Below, in pieces: positions 7,212 through 13,826 of a stretch of DNA of 16,927 nucleotides. How positions within the stretch are numbered: the first letter of the stretch is position 1; every line of letters begins with the position of its first letter. Origin of the DNA: CAZXCQ01 sp964639275 (GTDB lineage Bacteria; Desulfobacterota; DSM-4660; Desulfatiglandales; Desulfatiglandaceae); the NCBI GenBank assembly GCA_964639275.1, contig CAZXCQ010000132.1:1-16927 (forward strand), written 5' to 3'. The notes beneath the pieces were generated by a model. That model made no database searches. It was not told where the DNA came from and was given only the letters and a program-made list of their open reading frames with translations. The translations under genes were made by a program, and so were the position numbers.

Positions 7212-8522
7212 CTAAAAGATCTTGTTCGGAAGCCAGATGGCGATCTGGGGAAAGATCATCACCAGGGCCAGACCGGTTGATTCAACGATGGTGAAGGGAA
7301 TGACTGACCGGTAGATGTCTCCCATGGTGATCGAAGGTGGCACAATTCCTTTCAGATAAAAGAGATTAAAGCCAAACGGGGGTGTCATATAGCCGATTTC
7401 CATGTTGATGGTAAACAAGATCCCGAACCACACCGGGTCAAAACCATGGGCCGTAACAAATGGCAGGAATATGGGGACCGTAATCATCATAATACCTGCC
7501 GGGTCCAGCACCATGGCCAGGAGAAATATGACGACCTGTATAAAAATGATGGTCCCCCATGGGCCCCCCGGTATATATGCCATTATATCTTCAATCAGCT
7601 GGGGGGCTCCCATCCCGTGATAAGCAGAGCTAAAGCAGTAGGCGCCAAAGAGGATCCACATAATCATGCCGGTCAGCCGTAATGTGCGAACGCTGGCTTC
7701 CATCACGAGCTTCCACGTCAACTGCCGGTATACCAGTGCCGAGATAACGGCTCCCAGGACCCCTGCGGCGGCCGCCTCTGTCGGCGTCGTGATGCCACCG
7801 ACAATAGACCCCAGCACCAGAAGAACGATAATCATGGGCAATAAGACCGCCTTGAGTGCCGCCAGCTTTCTCTTCCAGTCTCCCCGTTCTTCGCGTGGAA
7901 GGGCCGGGCCGAGATGCGGTTGGAAATAACATCTGATTGCGATGTAGCTGGAAACGAGAACCAGGAGCAACAGGCCCGGCATGACCCCGCCCGCAAAAAG
8001 CCTTCCCACCGATTCGCCTGAAATGAGCGCGTAAAGGATCATTATCACACTGGGGGGAATGAGGATTCCCCAACCCCCCCCTGAATTGATACACCCCACG
8101 GCCATCAGTTTATCATAATTTCTCTTTAGCATGGAGGGAAGAGCAATGGTCCCCATGCTCACCACGGCCGCCCCGCTGATCCCACACATGGCCGAAAAAA
8201 TGGCGCATATCACGACCGTCCCAATGGCCAGCCCTCCCCTTACCGGTCCAAACCAGAGATACATCATCTCGTAGAGGTCATTGGCCACCCCGGACCTCTC
8301 CAAAATCATGGCCATAAAGATAAAAAGAGGTATGGCAACCAGGGTAAATTTATTCATGGCCCCCCAGGCCTGGGCGGCGACCATGTAAAAGGCCTCTGGC
8401 CCCCAGGTAAAATAGATAAAAACGATCGGCACCCCCCCAAGGACAAAAGAGAGGGGAAGACCCAGCAGGAGGAAGACCAAAAGCGAAGAGAAAAACAGGA
8501 CTGTCAGGAGTTCAATACTCAT
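7212..8522 (-). CDS. dctM: TRAP transporter large membrane subunit, DctM type
   Basis: A 436-residue, very hydrophobic protein with about 12 membrane segments, the usual size for separate DctM subunits. Family landmarks are IPLFIFMAMILERSG, SGAAVVSMGTIALPSM, GILIPPSVIMILYALISGES, and GGITTPTEAAAAGV in the second half. It forms the sodium-driven channel of a tripartite ATP-independent periplasmic transporter in the inner membrane, working with DctQ and the binding protein DctP. Its ATG overlaps the dctQ stop by four bases (ATGA), so the two membrane subunits are coupled. The next gene downstream is iorA, which suggests the imported compound feeds that enzyme. Confidence 0.95.
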   Translation of the reverse strand: MSIELLTVLFFSSLLVFLLLGLPLSFVLGGVPIVFIYFTWGPEAFYMVAAQAWGAMNKFTLVAIPLFIFMAMILERSGVANDLYEMMYLWFGPVRGGLAIGTVVICAIFSAMCGISGAAVVSMGTIALPSMLKRNYDKLMAVGCINSGGGWGILIPPSVIMILYALISGESVGRLFAGGVMPGLLLLVLVSSYIAIRCYFQPHLGPALPREERGDWKRKLAALKAVLLPMIIVLLVLGSIVGGITTPTEAAAAGVLGAVISALVYRQLTWKLVMEASVRTLRLTGMIMWILFGAYCFSSAYHGMGAPQLIEDIMAYIPGGPWGTIIFIQVVIFLLAMVLDPAGIMMITVPIFLPFVTAHGFDPVWFGILFTINMEIGYMTPPFGFNLFYLKGIVPPSITMGDIYRSVIPFTIVESTGLALVMIFPQIAIWLPNKIF

Positions 8523-9061
8523 AGTGTTTCCCTCTCTACGGTTTCGTGAGCCGGTAGACGTTTCCCGGTAACCAGGGTGAGGATATCACGGATCAGTTTG
8601 GCGATTCCCTGTAGCAAAAGCAGAGAGGCCCCAAGGGGGATCATGAGTTTCGCCGGGTATATGGGGGGGTTCCAGGCCGATTCGGAATGCTCGAATGTGG
8701 ATAGAGATTCCCAGGCCAGTGAACCTCCGTAGATCAACATCATACCGCAAAACATGAGAAAGAGAAAAAAGGTGATGATATCGGCTATGGCCTTTCCCTT
8801 CTCAGAAAACCGCGAATAGAGGATATCCACGTTTACATGCCCTCCCGACAGGAGGATATAGCCCCCGCAGAGTATGGCATATGCCCCGAATATCAACTGG
8901 GTCAGCTCGTTGCCCCAGACAGTCGGAGAGTTAAAGAAGTACCGCCGTATTACCTCAATCAACACCATGACAAACATGAACAAGACCCCAAAGGATAGGA
9001 CCTTTCCCACCCAGGCATTGATCCTGTCGATTGCATTGAGAATTGCGTTTAGCACAGCCAC
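8519..9061 (-). CDS. dctQ: TRAP transporter small membrane subunit, DctQ type
   Basis: A 180-residue protein with four predicted membrane helices. It has the DctQ landmarks EVIRRYFFNSPTVWGNELTQ after helix 1 and SGGHVNVDILYSRFS between helices 2 and 3. DctQ is the small partner of DctM. The start is GTG 9061, preceded at suitable spacing by GGAGGAGA. The gene sits 242 bp after dctP, an unusually large gap within a TRAP operon that is filled by hairpins and an inverted-repeat element. It overlaps dctM by 4 bases. Confidence 0.93.
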   Translation of the reverse strand: MAVLNAILNAIDRINAWVGKVLSFGVLFMFVMVLIEVIRRYFFNSPTVWGNELTQLIFGAYAILCGGYILLSGGHVNVDILYSRFSEKGKAIADIITFFLFLMFCGMMLIYGGSLAWESLSTFEHSESAWNPPIYPAKLMIPLGASLLLLQGIAKLIRDILTLVTGKRLPAHETVERETL

Positions 9062-9081
9062 CCCGTCTCCTCCATTGATTA

Positions 9082-9140
9082 AACGGTCATCCGACCCGAA
9101 CCCTTATCCTCTGCCTTCCGGAGCGGGTCAAATGACCGTT
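9082..9140. repeat. Imperfect stem-loop in the dctP-dctQ gap
   Basis: AACGGTCAT (9082-9090) pairs perfectly with ATGACCGTT (9132-9140). After a 2-by-2 internal mismatch, GACCC (9093-9097) pairs with GGGTC (9125-9129), giving 14 base pairs around a 27-base loop. It lies just before the dctQ ribosome site on the transcribed strand. On the plus strand the right arm is followed by ATTTTT, but there is no plus-strand gene to terminate. Confidence 0.55.
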
Positions 9141-9149
9141 ATTTTTGTA

Positions 9150-9175
9150 GGTGAATATGGCTTTCTTTATTCACC
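9150..9175. repeat. 8-bp inverted repeat GGTGAATA/TATTCACC
   Basis: GGTGAATA (9150-9157) and TATTCACC (9168-9175) are perfect inverted copies around a 10-base loop, next to the larger stem-loop at 9082-9140. Together they put two stacked hairpins in the dctP-dctQ spacer of the mRNA. Confidence 0.5.
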
Positions 9176-9204
9176 CGGGCATTAATTCCATATACTATTT
9201 TCTC

Positions 9205-9307
9205 TTAACCCCGATGTTGCGAATGAGGGCATCAATTATCCAGTTGCAGCTTTTATAACAGCATATTCCATCGGATTGGGTGAATTCCAATGCAGCATCG
9301 GGGTTAA
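9205..9307. mobile_element. 103-bp inverted-repeat element (MITE-like) between dctP and dctQ
   Basis: The left end TTAACCCCGATGTTGC (9205-9220) and the right end GCAGCATCGGGGTTAA (9292-9307) are inverted copies matching at 15 of 16 bases. The 71-bp interior holds no gene. The right end overlaps the dctP stop codon (9304-9306), so the element supplies the stop. The core CCCGATGTT, with AATTCACCC beside the right end on the minus strand, also occurs in the repeats at 10580 and 16491. No clear target duplication or transposase is visible; a REP-like or MITE-like nature is inferred. Confidence 0.5.
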
Positions 9308-10344
9308 CGACCCAGGGATTTGTTAAAGTCTTTGAGCATTTGGACAGCCTTGGCACACGCGGGACCTTTCTTGGCCACGTCATCCCATATCTTCACCGCT
9401 GCCTCCTGCATCTTGACGTATTCCTTGGGAGGGAGAGTCAAGACCTTTACCCCCTTTTCTTTTTCGACCTTCTTAAGGGTTATGTTCTCCAGATAGATAT
9501 ATTGATTGGTGCGCAGAAAGAAGTGCTCATCAAGGGTTGCCAAAAGGATCTTCTGGATCTCTTGGGGAAGTTTGGCAAGCGCCTTTTGGTTTATCAGCCA
9601 GATGTCCGTGCCGGCAATGTTAAGACACGGCTTTAAATGGTACTTGTTAACGTCGTAAAACCCCATGCTGTTGCTGCCTTGAACTGCGCCCCAGTGGGCC
9701 CCGTCCACAACCCCGGAGGCCAGGGCGGCATAGATCTCAGCCCCGGGTATGTAAGAAGCGGCCGCCCCAATAGAGGTCAGGTATACCTGCAGAATACCCG
9801 AAGAACGCAGCTTTAATCCCTTAAAATCCTCAAAGGTCAGCACCTGTTGCTTGAGAGAAAGCTCGGTGGGGTATACCTTATCCGTCGCATAATAGAGACC
9901 ATGTTTGGCACACTCATCCCTCAGCATCTGTTCAAAACCGAGCCACCGATAAAAATAGACAGCTTCCCACACTTCAGCAAAATTCAGGGGCAGACCGGAG
10001 GCCACATTCATCAGGGGCACCTGAGCGCGAGGGTAGGCCGAAGAGGTGATTGCTATCGGGATCATCCCTCTTTTGACCGCATTAAAGATCTCCTTGGGAG
10101 GGACCAGGGCCCCGGCGGCATAAGGTTCTATGATGAGCCGGCCATTGGTCCGTTTCTTGAGTCTATCGATAACGACGAGCAGACTATCTTTGTAAGACAC
10201 ACTTGCCGCCGGCCAATGGACCTGACATTTCCACTTGATGACCTTTTCGGCTGCATGCGATGCGCCGTTTTTTAGGGGAAGCAGAACCATACAGAGGGTT
10301 AACGAAAAGACCAAAGCCAGGCCAAAAATTCCTCTTATTCTCAT
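9304..10344 (-). CDS. dctP: TRAP transporter periplasmic solute-binding protein, DctP family
   Basis: A 346-residue exported binding protein. The signal peptide is MRIRGIFGLALVFSLTLCMV onwards, with cleavage near ASHA-AEK. DctP landmarks are a glycine-rich IIEPYAAGALVPPKE, FEDFKGLKLRSSG with Arg180 (the usual carboxylate-binding arginine), and GVVDGAHWGAVQG around 211-223. The latter is laid out like the region of the 2-oxoacid-binding protein TakP that holds the acidic residue and Trp, although His217 takes the acidic position here. The mature protein would capture a carboxylate in the periplasm and deliver it to DctQM. AAGGAGG before ATG 10344 is an excellent ribosome site. It is the first gene of the minus-strand operon. 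A 2-oxoacid or arylpyruvate substrate is inferred from the neighbouring iorAB and aminotransferase genes. Confidence 0.9.
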   Translation of the reverse strand: MRIRGIFGLALVFSLTLCMVLLPLKNGASHAAEKVIKWKCQVHWPAASVSYKDSLLVVIDRLKKRTNGRLIIEPYAAGALVPPKEIFNAVKRGMIPIAITSSAYPRAQVPLMNVASGLPLNFAEVWEAVYFYRWLGFEQMLRDECAKHGLYYATDKVYPTELSLKQQVLTFEDFKGLKLRSSGILQVYLTSIGAAASYIPGAEIYAALASGVVDGAHWGAVQGSNSMGFYDVNKYHLKPCLNIAGTDIWLINQKALAKLPQEIQKILLATLDEHFFLRTNQYIYLENITLKKVEKEKGVKVLTLPPKEYVKMQEAAVKIWDDVAKKGPACAKAVQMLKDFNKSLGR

Positions 10345-10859
10345 AACACAACCTCCTTTTTTTGGTTAAAAGGTTTTTGCGGGCCCAAACGGGTTTCTTT
10401 AAACCTCCTTTCTTTTGACGTTACGCTGGGCCGGTAGCCCAATCACCCCTCACTTGACCATCTCCGGCCGAAATCTGAGAACCACCGAAATCAAAAGGCA
10501 GGCTCACTTTCCTGAAAAACTTAGGAAACTGGGTTTAATGATGTCAAGAAAAAAGAGAGACCTGCGCAGAAATAACCGCTTGACTTTTACCGAAATATTG
10601 GTCACTTTTACCTTCAAGAGCTTGATTAACCCGATGTTATATCGAAATTCACCCTTATACACGAAGCAGTCTGTTATCGAGACACCAGAACCGCGAATGG
10701 ATGCTGTCCCGGGACTTCATCAACTGTGAATTTTCCCGCTACCCGCAGAAACAGGGCTTCAGACCTGCAAGAACAGCCGTTTTCTCAAGCTCATCCACAT
10801 CCTTTTCCCAGCATCAGGGCAAACATTAGCATCACAGGAGTTATGAAAGGGGGGATCAT
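10345..10859. other. Divergent 515-bp intergenic region without a supported gene
   Basis: This gap separates the divergent dctP operon and the peroxidase cluster and should hold promoters for both, but I found no convincing -35/-10 pair. It contains GGTTT/AAACC (10392-10405), TGGGC/GCCCA (10428-10442), TTTCCT/AGGAAA (10508-10528) and the dispersed repeat at 10580-10653. The longest open frame (10415-10729) begins at a TTG without a ribosome site and is not supported. Confidence 0.6.
10580..10653. repeat. Dispersed intergenic repeat, copy A
   Basis: This 74-bp stretch runs from TTGACTTTTACC to CGAAATTCACC. It aligns by hand with 16491-16565 at 50 of 74 positions with a single gap, and both copies contain AAATATT, CACTTT, CCCGATGTT and ATTCACC at matching spacing. 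It lies upstream of the di-heme peroxidase gene. Its origin is unknown to me. Confidence 0.55.
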
Positions 10860-11960
10860 ATGCGTATCAGGATAATTTTGTTGGCGGTGTTCTTGATTTT
10901 TTTCGCCACGGGAAATCTTTTTTCTCAAGAACGTCTTCCTCTGGGATTGCCTGAGGTGCCTGTGCCTGCGGACAATCCACAGTCACCCGAAAAAATCGCC
11001 CTCGGAAAACGATTGTTTGAAGACAAACGCTTTAGCGCGGATGGCACCGTAAGCTGTGCCAATTGTCATAACCCTGCCAAGGCCTTTGTAGATGGTCTCC
11101 CGGTGGCGGAGGGGATTAAGAAGCTAAAGGGAACCCGAAACTCACCCACCGTGATCAATGCCGCCTATTTTGCCAGCCAGTTCTGGGATGGTCGCCGACC
11201 GACCCTTGAGGAGCAGGCCAAAGACCCCTTTTTGAATCCTGTGGAGCACGGCCTGACCGGGCACCAATTGATTATCGACGTAATCCGCAAGGATCCTGAT
11301 TATCCCGCGCAGTTCAAGAAGATATTTGGTGTGGGACCTGACGGGATTACCATAGATCATGTGGTCAAGGCCATTGCCAGCTTTGAACGCTCCGTAATCT
11401 CGGGGAATTCGGCCTTTGACCGCTATATGTATGGCGGGGACAAAAACGCACTGTCCGAATCTGCCAAAAGGGGTCTGGAACTCTATAAAGGCAAGGCCCG
11501 CTGCCAGGAGTGTCATGCGATCAGCGCGAACTATGCCCTGTTTACCGACAACAAATTTCACAACCTCGGGGTAGGCTTTGAGAAGATTCGGCCGAGACTC
11601 CGGGAGATCGTCAAAGAAGTCAAGATGGCGCAGCAAAAGGGCAGAGAGTTGGATAAATCGATTCTTACCAATAGCGAGGTCTCTGAACTGGGTCGGTTTA
11701 TGATAACAGGAAAAACCTCGGATATCGGTGCATTCAAGACGCCAAGCCTCCGTAACATAGCCGTCACCGGCCCTTATATGCATGATGGCAGTCTGGCCAC
11801 CCTGGAAGAGGTTATGGCGCTTTATAACAAAGGGGGGGAAAAGAACCCTTTTTTGGGGAGCGTGAGGGTGCTTAACCTTACAGATGAAGAGATCAAGGAT
11901 GTGATTGAGTTTATGAGGTCTTTGACGAGTCCGGAATTTGAAAAGGCAGGAAACAAATAG
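10860..11960 (+). CDS. Di-heme cytochrome c peroxidase (CcpA/MauG family), exported
   Basis: A 366-residue protein with a signal peptide (about 1-22, ending near LFS-QE) and two c-type heme motifs, CANCH at 66-70 and CQECH at 215-219. FWDGRRPTLEEQA at 108-120 and NPVEHG with Glu129 match the catalytic region of bacterial cytochrome c peroxidases. PYMHDGS with Met307 is a likely axial ligand of the C-terminal heme. Bacterial enzymes of this type reduce hydrogen peroxide in the periplasm using electrons from small cytochromes; MauG relatives instead oxidise protein residues. The segment DGLPVAEGIKKLKGTRNSP after the first heme resembles the MauG-like branch and shows no obvious distal histidine. 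AAAGGGGGG precedes ATG 10860. The phosphoesterase gene follows after 25 bp, so they are probably co-transcribed. Confidence 0.9.
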   Translation: MRIRIILLAVFLIFFATGNLFSQERLPLGLPEVPVPADNPQSPEKIALGKRLFEDKRFSADGTVSCANCHNPAKAFVDGLPVAEGIKKLKGTRNSPTVINAAYFASQFWDGRRPTLEEQAKDPFLNPVEHGLTGHQLIIDVIRKDPDYPAQFKKIFGVGPDGITIDHVVKAIASFERSVISGNSAFDRYMYGGDKNALSESAKRGLELYKGKARCQECHAISANYALFTDNKFHNLGVGFEKIRPRLREIVKEVKMAQQKGRELDKSILTNSEVSELGRFMITGKTSDIGAFKTPSLRNIAVTGPYMHDGSLATLEEVMALYNKGGEKNPFLGSVRVLNLTDEEIKDVIEFMRSLTSPEFEKAGNK

Positions 11961-11985
11961 CCACCTAGTCAAAAAGGAGGGAATC

Positions 11986-13065
11986 ATGTTTGACAAAAAG
12001 CCCATGAATCGCCGCACTTTTTTGAAGATGACAACAACCTTTGCAGCAGCCTCGATGCTGCCGCTTAAACTCGTAGATGTCTGCTGGGGAAAGAAGGAGG
12101 GTGAGAAATTTACCTTTGCCGTTATTTCTGATTCTCACCTGACTCATATCGAAGGCACCCGCTTTGTGAATAATTTTGATAAAGGACTTCAACAGGCAGT
12201 GGCAGAATTGGGCCTCATGTGGCCACAGCCCGATTTTTTGGTGTTTGGAGGGGATCTGGCGCAACTTGGAAAAAAAGAGGAGATCGATCACGGTCTTGAA
12301 ATGTTGTCAAAGGTCGAGGTGCCGATCAAGTTCGTCGTCGGGGAACATGACTACTATCTGGATCTGGGGCGTTATTGGGAAGAAAAGGTCAGCAAACTCC
12401 ATTACAGTTTTGACTACAAAGGTGTCCATTTCGTGACCTTGAATAGTATTCTGACCTATGAAAACTGGATAAAGCGCTGGCCCACCCCCATGGATAGGAT
12501 GCGCCAGATGGCGCGTCTTGACAATCCTCAAGGCTCGCCCTTTATGGTAGGCGATAAGCAAATAGAATGGCTAAAAAAGGACCTGGCCAAGGTGAGTCCT
12601 GAGACACCTCTCATTGTCTTTTCTCACTCTCCCCTCTATAAGATCTTTAAGCCCTGGAACTTCTGGACAGACGATGCGCAAAAGGTCCAGGAGGTCCTCA
12701 AACCCTATAAGAGAGCGACCGTTCTTCACGGTCATGTCCACCAGATTCTCTACAACCAGATCGGAAACATCAGTTTTCAGGCATGGATGTCAACTGCATG
12801 GCCATGGCCATACCCGCCGACTTATACCCAAAAACCCAGCATGGTACCCAAGATGACGGTATTCATGAATCGGGCTGACCCTTTTCACGAAAGAGATGCA
12901 ACGGGGTGGTCTCAAGCGACGATTGACGCAGGCCGTGTATCGCAGCACTTTGACTTATGGGAAAACAAATCACGAACTCTCGTATATGATGAATATGTTG
13001 GGTACCCTGTAGACACACAGTATCAGAATCCCTCTAAGAGGATTCCCCCACAAACCCATTATTAA
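11986..13065 (+). CDS. TAT-exported metallophosphoesterase (calcineurin-like)
   Basis: A 359-residue protein. The twin-arginine signal MNRRTFLKM (7-15) is followed by a short hydrophobic stretch. The two-metal site is complete: SDSH with Asp49 and His51, GGD with Asp90, GEHD with His121, SHSP with His214, and HGHVH with His250 and His252. Glu120 stands where most relatives have the bridging Asn; a GEHD subgroup of exported phosphoesterases is known to me. Folding with metal before export explains the TAT route. The C-terminal 100 residues hold WPWPYPPTY and have no recognised domain. Lying between two cytochrome genes (gaps of 25 and 23 bp) suggests a redox-linked periplasmic substrate, but the substrate is unknown. 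SoxB of the Sox system is a distant member of this superfamily. ATG 11986 has AAGGAGGG in front; an open frame from 11938 lacks one. Confidence 0.9.
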   Translation: MFDKKPMNRRTFLKMTTTFAAASMLPLKLVDVCWGKKEGEKFTFAVISDSHLTHIEGTRFVNNFDKGLQQAVAELGLMWPQPDFLVFGGDLAQLGKKEEIDHGLEMLSKVEVPIKFVVGEHDYYLDLGRYWEEKVSKLHYSFDYKGVHFVTLNSILTYENWIKRWPTPMDRMRQMARLDNPQGSPFMVGDKQIEWLKKDLAKVSPETPLIVFSHSPLYKIFKPWNFWTDDAQKVQEVLKPYKRATVLHGHVHQILYNQIGNISFQAWMSTAWPWPYPPTYTQKPSMVPKMTVFMNRADPFHERDATGWSQATIDAGRVSQHFDLWENKSRTLVYDEYVGYPVDTQYQNPSKRIPPQTHY

Positions 13066-13088
13066 TTCTGGATAAGAGGAGGAGGCTT

Positions 13089-13496
13089 ATGCGCCATAAA
13101 ATAGTTCTTTGTGTCGGTATCACATTTGTCTTGATGATGAGTATTTTTTCAGGGCTGAAGGCCGATGAGTTTACCCAGGAAGATCTCAAAAAATGGCAGG
13201 ATGCCTTTATGGATGCTGTTATAAAAGGCGAAAAATTGTTCCATAGTGCAATCGGAAGTAACAGCGTCTCTTGTGATATGTGCCACCCCAATGCCAGCAA
13301 CACGCACCCGGAGACCTATCCGAAGTTTCAAAAGCAGCTGGGAAAGGTGGTTCCCTTGAGAGACATGATTAACTGGTGTATTGAAAACCCCCTGGAGGGT
13401 AAGCCCCTGCCCCTAAACGACCCCAGGATGATCGCCCTGGAGGCATATATCACATGGGAAAGGACAGGCGTTCCGCTAGACCCGGGTAAACATTAG
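13089..13496 (+). CDS. Exported mono-heme c-type cytochrome, SoxA/TsdA-like
   Basis: A 135-residue protein with a signal peptide (about 1-25, LKA-DEF) and one heme motif, CDMCH at 62-66. Downstream, LRDMINWCIENPLEGKPL (90-107) and DPRMIALEAYI (111-121) resemble the C-terminal heme region of SoxA and of thiosulfate dehydrogenase TsdA. There a cysteine, here probably Cys97, is an axial heme ligand. Only one heme motif is present, so this is a single-domain version. In those families the Cys-ligated heme acts on thiosulfate or protein thiols in the periplasm; here it could equally be an electron donor to the di-heme peroxidase. GAGGAGG precedes ATG 13089. The gene follows the phosphoesterase by 23 bp. 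Confidence 0.8.
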   Translation: MRHKIVLCVGITFVLMMSIFSGLKADEFTQEDLKKWQDAFMDAVIKGEKLFHSAIGSNSVSCDMCHPNASNTHPETYPKFQKQLGKVVPLRDMINWCIENPLEGKPLPLNDPRMIALEAYITWERTGVPLDPGKH

Positions 13497-13625
13497 TATT
13501 CTGCCTCTTTACAACTCACAAACCCGGAGCCTAAGCCTAAGTACCCATGTTCTTAAATACGGAGACAAATTATTATATTGCCTCACCTCCCATTGGCTCG
13601 GCTCATTCGAGGCACAGAATTCACG

Positions 13626-13655
13626 GAACAAAGCCCTGTAGGGCAGGATTTGTTC
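13626..13655. repeat. Bulged hairpin GAACAAA...TTTGTTC
   Basis: GAACAAA (13626-13632) and TTTGTTC (13649-13655) are perfect inverted copies. Inside them GCCC (13633-13636) and GGGC (13641-13644) pair around TGTA, leaving a four-base bulge on one side. No T-run follows, so it is not a standard terminator. Confidence 0.5.
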
Positions 13656-13682
13656 TTGAGTGGATTGCCGGAGGCATGATGG

Positions 13683-13717
13683 TTTTCGTTTGTCGGCGTC
13701 TCAGCGACAAACGAAAA
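13683..13717. repeat. 13-bp perfect inverted repeat
   Basis: TTTTCGTTTGTCG (13683-13695) is followed after 9 bases by its exact reverse complement CGACAAACGAAAA (13705-13717). The flanking bases give A rather than T at the 3' end on either strand, unlike an intrinsic terminator. It could be a protein-binding site, an RNA processing site or a remnant of a repeat element. Confidence 0.7.
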
Positions 13718-13826
13718 ATCCCAGATTTCTCTACGATCTCTGCGGCTCTGCGGTTAATCGTTAAGATATGACTGAATTGAAAAAGACATAATATTTGTGA
13801 ATTAGAGTATTAAGGGGGTCTTGAAA

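Larger units (their letters stand above)
13497..13826. other. 330-bp gap with hairpins, no supported gene
   Basis: The gap splits the redox cluster into two parts. It holds the bulged hairpin at 13626-13655, the long perfect inverted repeat at 13683-13717, and a CTCTGCGGCTCTGCGG direct duplication near 13738. The open frame 13547-13771 has no ribosome site and runs across both hairpins, so I do not call it. An A+T-rich stretch just before 13827 may hold a promoter for the second half of the cluster, but no clear pair of boxes stands out. Confidence 0.55.

Noticed and set aside
10580..10608. TTGACT as a -35 box ahead of the peroxidase cluster
   Set aside because: At 17 bases the expected -10 reads CACTTT, a poor match, and the TTGAC is shared with repeat copy B, so it belongs to the repeat.
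10415..10729. 104-codon open frame in the dctP-peroxidase gap
   Set aside because: Starts with TTG without a Shine-Dalgarno, crosses dispersed repeat copy A, and has no recognisable motif.
10817..10832. GG-N10-GC at about 10819 as a sigma-54 promoter for the peroxidase gene
   Set aside because: Few other consensus bases match, and transcription would start on top of the ribosome site.
11142..12017. Open frame of 291 codons on the minus strand
   Set aside because: Antisense to the di-heme peroxidase and the start of the phosphoesterase; composition is that of a shadow frame.
13547..13771. 74-codon open frame in the redox-cluster gap
   Set aside because: No ribosome site, and it runs across two hairpins that better explain the stretch.
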